Shown here: positions 57,262 to 64,000 of the stretch, piece by piece
Numbering within the stretch: the first letter of the stretch is position 1
How the letters are laid out: each line of letters begins with the position of its first letter
Assembly: GCA_023853785.1 (NCBI GenBank)
Contig: JAJIRX010000570.1
Location: forward strand, 930,001 to 994,000
DNA from: Psilocybe azurescens
Lineage: Eukaryota > Basidiomycota > Agaricomycetes > Agaricales > Agrocybaceae
DNA: 64,000 bases
Direction of reading: 5' to 3'
Made by a program: the position numbers and the translations under genes
The notes under the pieces: generated by a model
What the model was told of the DNA's origin: nothing
Databases searched by the model: none
What the model saw: only the letters and a program-made list of their open reading frames with translations

Positions 57262-57700
57262 ACCACGCCCCCAAAACCGCGCTAGAAAATCATTATGTAA
57301 TCTTCGGACTTTCAAATTTACTTTCTGAGCCCAGTGCGCGATGGTAGGGCGCTTTTCATAGTCTTTGGCAGATATAATTTCTCATGTGGTTCTTAAGAAT
57401 CTTCTATAAAAATTGGAATCTCTCGAGGCGATATGGGAGTGTTAAGCAAAGTAGGTTCGATAGCAAGCCTAAATCCGGATCACGTGAACAGCATTTGAGT
57501 TCTTTTCCTACCGACAAAAACCTCATTGATCTTCAACCTAAAATTTAATCTGTGCTCCATATACTCTACAGAATAACTTTCTCTAAGAAAAATAGCCAAA
57601 AGCCTTGTTAGTCGCGTGAAATCGATGCGACGCCTTTTCAAAGTCCGAAGATTACATAAACATTTTCCGGCGCGGTTTTGGGGGCGCGGTAAACACAGGA
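57262..57700. repeat. Imperfect inverted repeat, possible MITE remnant
   Basis: The left arm (about 57265-57328) begins GTTTACCACGCCCCCAAAAC, and its inverse complement recurs at about 57637-57697. There the right arm reads GTTTACCGCGCCCCCAAAAC on the minus strand. Both arms continue through CGCGC and AAAAT to TTATGTAATCTTCGGACTTT. Arms are about 60 bp with a handful of mismatches, separated by about 310 bp of AT-rich DNA. No clean target-site duplication was seen, so the element is old or its ends are misjudged. No transposase frame lies between the arms. Confidence 0.65.
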
Positions 57701-58643
57701 CTACGATGAACCTGGATGAGTCCCTAGTCTCGACTCCCCGCGGATATATCCTGGAGTACATTAGAGCTTTCGACTGTGCCAGAAAATTTGAACTTTAAGA
57801 GTATTCCGAGTAATCTGCTTCGAATTACAAACCTTTAGGGTAAGCCTGACATTCCCTTAGCTCTCACCTCTTGCATACGTATCCCTGATCACGCACACAT
57901 CTTTGATCATCACCTGACATTCAATGTACAAATTTCTACTTCTCTTACTTTGTTCCTTGCCTCTTACCATAACGAACAAAAGCCTTCTTGTCCTTTCCGT
58001 CAGGCTTCCTCAAGCACCATAAAACCAGTGATGCTTGTTGATCCCGGTAGCCTTTCACTTAGTACAACTTTCCACACAACAAGACCCGGTCTATCCATCC
58101 CCGACCTTAATCGCATGCGAAAATGCGAACCGAAAACGAGAAATGAACTTTCGGCGAAAATGCACTGCAAAAACGTAATATCTGGTCGAATATACACTTG
58201 TAGGTCAGTTGATGAGTTTACTGACGCAAGGTAACGCAACGACTCCGAGCCTCGAGGACATCGCGAGGCCCCTAACACGCCTAAGATCCTCGGGCCGAGT
58301 TGCCGGCGCGAATAAGGGAATGGAGCTCGCCGGATCCTTGCCGGATCTGACATAGTATCTACCTTTATAACGAACCACGTCCAATTTCTCTTATACTTTC
58401 TCTCATCACATTATCGCTGATAAGTACAAGAGGTTGGAAGTTCTAACAAGACAATCCCAAAGCGCACGACGCGGAGTGTGGAGATAAGGATTAGGATTAC
58501 GGGCTGTAAGCATGCAAGCGAGCAATACGCGATTGATTGACGATAACCTTCCCCCAGGATACTTAAACACACTGCACTTTCTAGGATACCGATATCAATA
58601 TCACCACCACCACCACCACCTTCTATAATCATCGACATATACA
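57701..58643. other. Intergenic upstream of the URC1-like gene
   Basis: Short frames only. A CAC trinucleotide run is near 58603-58620, just before the ATG. Confidence 0.4.
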
Positions 58644-60831
58644 ATGCCAGTTTCGGATGCGATTCTGACGCAAATTCTGGCGCAGCTGGAGGCAATGCAG
58701 GTCTCGCAACAGACTATGCAGGCAAAGGTAGATATATTTCATTCACCCCGAGTTAACGCGCTGACGTCGATTCCAGCTGGATGCCTTATCGCAAGGAAAA
58801 GGGTCCTCTCCGCTTGAGCCCAAGCCGATTCAGGGCATTCCCAATCTCTCAGCGCCCAGCTCGCCCCCCCCGCGGGGGTGCGTCTGCTTCCACGCAGACC
58901 GATTCTTCTGTTGGGGCTACCCCCGCGGACAAGACGATCGTACCGTCGACTTCGCCTCCAAAGACAACGACGGCAGCACGGGCGGCGCTCTCCAGCGCAC
59001 CGCCCTCACTCAGACCGACTGCGGCGAGTCTCACAGACAAAGAGCGCGAGAAGCTGCTCTATCCCGGGAGGGTGAATCTCACCAGTAAGTCTTCCCCCAT
59101 GCCTTCCTCCGTCGATTCGTATCACTAACAACTTCCCCCACGCAGCATATCCCGACCAACACGGGATCCACCCGCACCCTATGCACTGGGGCGCACCCTC
59201 CTCTTCCGAGCGCGGGCCTATCATCTGCTCGCGCCTCCCGTCCTCCATCAAGCACCGCAACGCGATCGGTGCACACTCCGGGTCCTACTCCATCTACCGC
59301 GCTCTGTCCATCGCGATGGGCTCCCTCTCGCCCACACACAAGCCCGACTACTCGCACACCCAGCCGCCGGTGCACATCCCGCCCAACCCCGCGTGGTCGG
59401 ACCCCACCAAGATCGTCTCGTTCGATCCGTGGGGCCACGTCGTGCCGCAGGTTTTCCGCAAGGAGATCGAGGAGCAGGGCTTGGATGTGAGGCCGAGCAT
59501 CGCGGTGACGAAAGCGCATCTGAAGATGAGCGAGCTGGACGATGCGTCGCGGAAGGGGGACATCAAGGTCGACGGGACGGTGGTGCTGAAGAGCAGGCCG
59601 GTGAGGAATGTGGATGGGACGGAGAATGGGGAGCTGGATCCGGGCGTGGAGGTCGCGGTGAGCAAGGCGGCGGTGGAGCCTGTGTGGTATCTGCCTGGTG
59701 TTGCGGAGCGGTTCGGGATGTGCGTGTTTTCTGTTATTCTCTCGTTTTTGTTTGCGTGCTTAGCAGTGTGATGCAGATCGGAGACGTTGCTGAGGAGAGC
59801 GCTTTTCGAGGACACGGGCGGGATGTACCCTGAGCTCATCACCCGACCAGATATCAAGGTTTTCCTGCCGCCTATTGGGAATCTGACGGTGTACATCTGT
59901 GCGTTTGCGTTTTATTTCCGTCTTCGTATCTGAACGAAATACGATATCTGCAGTCGGGAACCCGGCGTTCATGTCGGATGAGAGCAAGGAGCTCACGCTG
60001 CGCGTGCATGACGAATGTACGTCTTGTTTTTTCTTCGTGTTCACCGTCACTCCCAACCACCCCATTAAATTTTCTATCCTTGCTTCTTTAAATGCAGGCA
60101 ACGGCTCGGATGTGTTCGGCTCTGACATATGCACGTGCAAGCCGTACCTCACGTACGCGATCGAGGAGTGCATTCGGGGTGCGCAGAGAGGTCAGTAGTC
60201 GGCTTTCAACGACGGTCGGTTTGACATGTGAAAAACTTACTCTTAATTAGGCGGTGTGGGCGTCGTGGTGTATTTCAGGAAGGAAGGAAGGGCGCTTGGT
60301 GAGGTCACGAAGTACGCTCCCATTCCTCCATTATTTCATTCCTCCCATCCATCCTGAATATTGACCCGGTCTCCTCCCAGATACCTCGTCTACAACCTGC
60401 GCAAGCGCGGCGGCGACTCCGCGGACCGGTACTTCAAATCCACGGAGCTCATCGCGGGCGTGAAAGACATGCGCTTCCAGGCGCTCATGCCAGACGTGCT
60501 GCACTGGCTGGGCATCAGGAAGGTGGACCGGATGGTGAGCATGAGCGATATGAAGTACGATGCGATCGTGAAGAGCGGGATTGCGATTTTGGAGCGGTAT
60601 GATATTCCGGGTGGGTGGCTTTTTTTATTGTTTTTTATTGTTTTTGTATCGGGACGCGTGCGCTGACGGCTGCTCCTCCTCTCTCGCCTATCAGACCACC
60701 TTATCCCCCCGGACTCGCGAGTGGAGATCGATGCCAAGATCGCCGCTGGATATTTCTCCAGCGGGAAGCAGGTCACGGAGGCGGATCTTGTCAAGACTGT
60801 CGGCAGGACCTGGGAGGAGACGGAACATTAA
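58644..60831 (+). CDS. URC1: GTP cyclohydrolase II-like protein, URC1 type
   Basis: A protein with a GTP_CH_N-type N-terminal domain followed by a GTP cyclohydrolase II domain, as in URC1 of the yeast uracil-degradation (URC) pathway. Exon 1 (MPVSDAILTQILAQ...) joins LDALSQGKGSSP; then a Ser/Thr/Pro linker and EREKLLYPGRVNLT. GTP_CH_N part: TYPDQHGIHPHPMHWGA, SGSYSIYRALSIAMGSLS, FDPWGHVVPQVF. Cyclohydrolase part: PIGNLTVYIFGNPAF, the zinc motif C-x10-C-x-C (ECNGSDVFGSDICTCK), RKEGRALGEVTKYLVYN and LMPDVLHWLGIRKVDRMVSM. It ends TWEEETEH-like (EETEH) at 60831. The C8 run at 58864-58871 shifts SAPSSPP away from RGGASASTQTD and should probably be C7. A riboflavin-pathway role is possible but the N-terminal domain favours URC1. 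Confidence 0.88.
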
Positions 60832-61971
60832 GCGTTAGCTTTATACATCTACCCATTCCTTCGCCATTCGCCATTCGCCGTGGAGATGTGGATGGATGAA
60901 CTTTTTCTTTAGTGCATGCTTACTTACTTACTGTACTGTACGATTCAATTGCTTGACATAGTTATATATCATTGCAAAGGCTTTGTAGCGTTTTGTTCTG
61001 TACTTCTACTCGCGTCTGAGATTCTTACGTTACTTACAAGTTTTATGTTCGACTTAATGATCATTCCCGTTCTCGTTTTGACTTCGCGTTATGGAACGGA
61101 TGTTACTGTCTATGAGTATAAGGACGCATTAACTATCGACGTGGCTGTATGTATTGGCACTGGCACCTTCGCCCCGTCATTCGTCGCCTTTCGAGTGGTG
61201 ACTGACTGGACATTACAAGTTGCATGCTCTCACCTCACACCTCTGAGGTAATAAAGGGAATTGATCTCCGAGAGACCAGGGACTTTATATATGTACACTC
61301 TACTTTGTTCATTGCATTGTTGTCTGAGCCATATTGGCCGGCTACATTTAAAATAGCCTTGATTACCTGACTGAAAGGCGGGGTACGAGTACCAGAATCA
61401 TGATTGCGCTCCAAGTGAGCTTGAACCCCTCGAGTACAAAGGAAGAGTTCAGAAGAGCATGCAAGACGCTACCCTGGCTTAGAATACCGGTCTTGGAAAG
61501 GGAACTGAGTAGCAGACCAAACAACGTGATTTGGAGACGGTTCAAGGTTATAAATTTATGCGTGTTGAAGCGTTCAATTCGGAAGCCGGTCATCAAGATT
61601 GCAAGAATATCTGTATATTTGAGCACAATGCCCAGCTGGCGGCACTCGTCATATTCGGTGCAGGGGTGTTTTCGTTCCATCTAATGAGACGATGGACCTT
61701 CCAGACAGTGTATTTCTCGAGCCAGGAAAGAACAAGCAGTTACGATTCAGATATTTTCAGAGATAAAATGCATAGGGTGCAAAGGAGTATCTCCATGAGA
61801 TGGACTAAGAAACCTTGGCGAAACCTTTGAGAATTGCGGAAGTGTAAACGGTATTATGTGACAATCACCGCCAATGTTGCTACTTTGTCACGCTGTACAG
61901 TTTTTGATCTAGCCGACTCAAATTCAAATTTCGGAAGGGAACTAGACGATATAAGTTTCTGTATTAGCTAA
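60832..61971. other. Intergenic, no gene recognised
   Basis: Frames around 61.36-61.83 kb exist on both strands without family features. Confidence 0.4.
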
Positions 61972-61973
61972 TA

Positions 61974-62455
61974 CAGCTAAATGCAAAACGGTAGACGTTT
62001 TTAAAAAAAAACGGACGTGCGCCTTTGTTTACCATAAACAACCAGATATGGCATGCCCCACAGAAACCATGACGCAGCATGTCCTCGACCTCATTGCTCC
62101 ACGTTCCCCCACTTCGCTTGACCTCTGGCCTCCTCCTCAATACAGTCCACCATGTCAACGCAATATATCAATTGTTGACCCTATCGGCGGCGAGGAGCCT
62201 ACGTAGATGGACTTCCAGTATAAAGGCCAGAATATGGCAAAAATTGGCCATCGTTGTAGTTATAGTGTATACCATAGTACGGCGCACTTACCGTAAATGG
62301 TGCCAAATAATGCTGCTCCACTATGTCGCCACTCTGCTCCCTAATAGTAATACTGACCTCACTACACATCAGCTCTGCCTAAATACGGGTATTTATACAA
62401 ACAAAGGCGTACATCCTTTTTTTTAAAAAAACGTCTACCGTTTTGCATTTAGCTG
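61974..62455. mobile_element. TA-flanked MITE with ~50-bp terminal inverted repeats
   Basis: A 482-bp non-autonomous element. The left end CAGCTAAATGCAAAACGGTA continues GACGTTTTT, an A-run, and then GCGCCTTTGTTT. The right end is its inverse complement with a few differences (GACGTTTTTTT, A-run, ACGCCTTTGTTT). TA dinucleotides flank both ends (61972-61973 and 62456-62457), as expected for a Tc1/mariner-superfamily target duplication. The interior frame at 62079-62426 does not resemble a transposase. High similarity between ends suggests fairly recent activity. Confidence 0.85.
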
Positions 62456-62457
62456 TA

Positions 62458-64000
62458 AAAGCTTACAGATCAATCTACGTCTCTCTACTCAAGAATTCTG
62501 TCGCTTAGTCTAACACAAATGATTTATTCGCTGGTTCGCGAGATACAGCAAGTTGTGGGGTAGACCTTCTACGGCACACCCCTCCGAGTCTTCGGTAACC
62601 AACGCGTAGTCGTAGTGCATGAACACGTTGAACCCGGTAATCGGACCAAGCGAGTGATAATACCTTAAAGCTCAAGACGCCGCTCATATCAATAGGATGA
62701 CAACAATGGGATCACTACTCTGACATGTTCACAGTAATGACGATGAAAGGATCGGATCTATTCTCCAGCCTGGTTTGCTCGAGTGTTTTTTGCAACCTTC
62801 TACTTTTTCATCTCCACCTTTCACGCGACGTTCAGGAAATCTCATTATTGCATATCTATGCGGGATGTATCTGACCGACAATATAATATAAATATAGGTA
62901 GAACGGGGTACATACGACAGCCTCCAAGGTGGCCCTTCCACATTGCCGATTTTAATCACCCCTGGCTAATTAAAAAATGACACCGTAAGGATACTTATTC
63001 ATATTCATCCTTTCTTACTAACGGGACCCCGTTTTATCTAGGTAAAAACAAACCAATGTCTCCAGTGGGACCCCAAAGCCTCTGGTTCCCTAACGCCATC
63101 AAGCTTTGGGCAGACCGAAACCAACCGGGATCCCAGTCTTTGCGTCTCAAATGCAAGGTGCACATACAAAATTTACTCCAGCACTGCATTTGAAGGCGTC
63201 ACTTCTCAGACTGAGATGCACCTTAAGCGCCGGAACTGCAACCGCATACACCTCCGTAGGTACCACAACGTTGATTATATCCCTGAAGATGTGCCATAGA
63301 TTCAGTGTGTGGCAGTCCGCCTTGTAATGGTTAGCTGACATATGTGGAAGGGGGGCTTTCCTGAGCACATCAACGAGTAGCATTGAATGACTCAAGGAGA
63401 GGAGGAGGTATATTTTATTAAGGACGCACATTAGAATTTGCTCCGCATTTTGACTTGACATCGATTATTCTGACATCAATTCCTCATATATGCACTCCCG
63501 CTGAATCCAACAACGTATCGCTTGTCTCTCTCATATATTTAGAGAGATATGAACCAGATTCTATATCGCATGATCTGGTTGGCTGCCGAGTTGATCGGCG
63601 CTTGGATGGGTCTTCAAGCTTCATACGTTCCAATTAAATCCATTTGCCGGCACGGCATTCTGAAGGCGGATAATATTTTCGCAGCAAGGTGCATCACTGA
63701 AAGGTATTCGTAGGAGCAGACAACGTAGTGTGATAGTGGAAAGGTTGGATCAGTTTCACGTTTGTTTGAGGCATTCAACGCTCAAAAACGTAGGTATAAG
63801 TGAATTCTTCGCTACCGATAAAGGTGTCACGGTAACCGGAATAGTCATAGTAAGGCCGTCAAGAGATTTTCCGATTACATAGGAACATCTACAAGCGCCC
63901 ATGAACTCCATCCTCGATGTTTTGGGAGCCTCGAATGCCAAGCTGCATTATAATCCCCAAATGCTCATACATTTCTGAACTTAGCCTTTGGCTCAAGGAT
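62458..64000. other. Intergenic to window end, no gene recognised
   Basis: Only short unassigned frames on both strands; no repeats, RNA genes or families were recognised. A gene may begin beyond the window. Confidence 0.4.

Noticed and set aside
62079..62426. 115-aa frame inside the MITE, considered as a transposase
   Set aside because: No DDE-type motif or helix-turn-helix; too short; the element is non-autonomous.

Overview
The window looks like nuclear DNA of an Agaricomycete (mushroom-forming basidiomycete), most likely a wood- or litter-decaying one. The evidence is intron-dense genes with introns of about 50-60 bp, a class II fungal heme peroxidase, two glyoxal oxidases, a CBM1-bearing GH11 xylanase, an etherase-type GST and a small secreted cysteine-rich protein. 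I saw no rRNA, tRNA, CRISPR or bacterial-style operon. All gene models here are hand-spliced from the sequence and by recall of families; no database search was run.

Layout. 1-9 kb: an etherase-like GST (minus), a decayed second GST, a 401-aa orphan gene with an internal duplication, then scrambled relics of both the GST and the orphan gene. 9-10 kb: a zinc-finger fragment. 10.5-12.4 kb: secreted class II peroxidase (minus) with an incomplete Mn site. 14.8-18 kb: a C2H2-type zinc-finger gene and a Ser-rich gene. 19.6-22.2 kb: a JEN-type monocarboxylate (lactate/pyruvate) permease. 23.3-25.8 kb: a disordered protein with about 65-residue tandem repeats. 26.2-28.1 kb: eIF3e. 28.7-29.6 kb: a second zinc-finger gene.

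30.3-46.4 kb is the most structured part: glyoxal oxidase 1 (minus), a PNPOx-FNR flavoprotein fusion (minus), an M16 peptidase relic, D-lactate dehydrogenase A (plus), glyoxal oxidase 2 (minus) and D-lactate dehydrogenase B (plus). This is a duplicated divergent glyoxal oxidase / D-LDH pair. 47-51 kb: an RTA1-like membrane protein and an NCS1 purine/cytosine permease (both minus). 52-56 kb: a small secreted cysteine-rich protein and a GH11-CBM1 xylanase. 57.3-57.7 kb: an imperfect inverted repeat. 58.6-60.8 kb: a GTP cyclohydrolase II-like URC1 gene. 61.97-62.46 kb: a TA-flanked MITE.

How the genes may work together (inference). Glyoxal oxidases make extracellular H2O2 that class II peroxidases consume. 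Methylglyoxal is a glyoxal oxidase substrate, and its product pyruvate, like lactate, is a JEN/D-LDH-type substrate. The NCS1 permease and URC1 could both serve nucleobase use.

An important caveat: about ten otherwise well-conserved coding regions are broken by single-base indels, mostly in short homopolymers. This looks more like residual assembly error than mass pseudogenization, so several genes below should be read as intact genes carrying a one-base fault.
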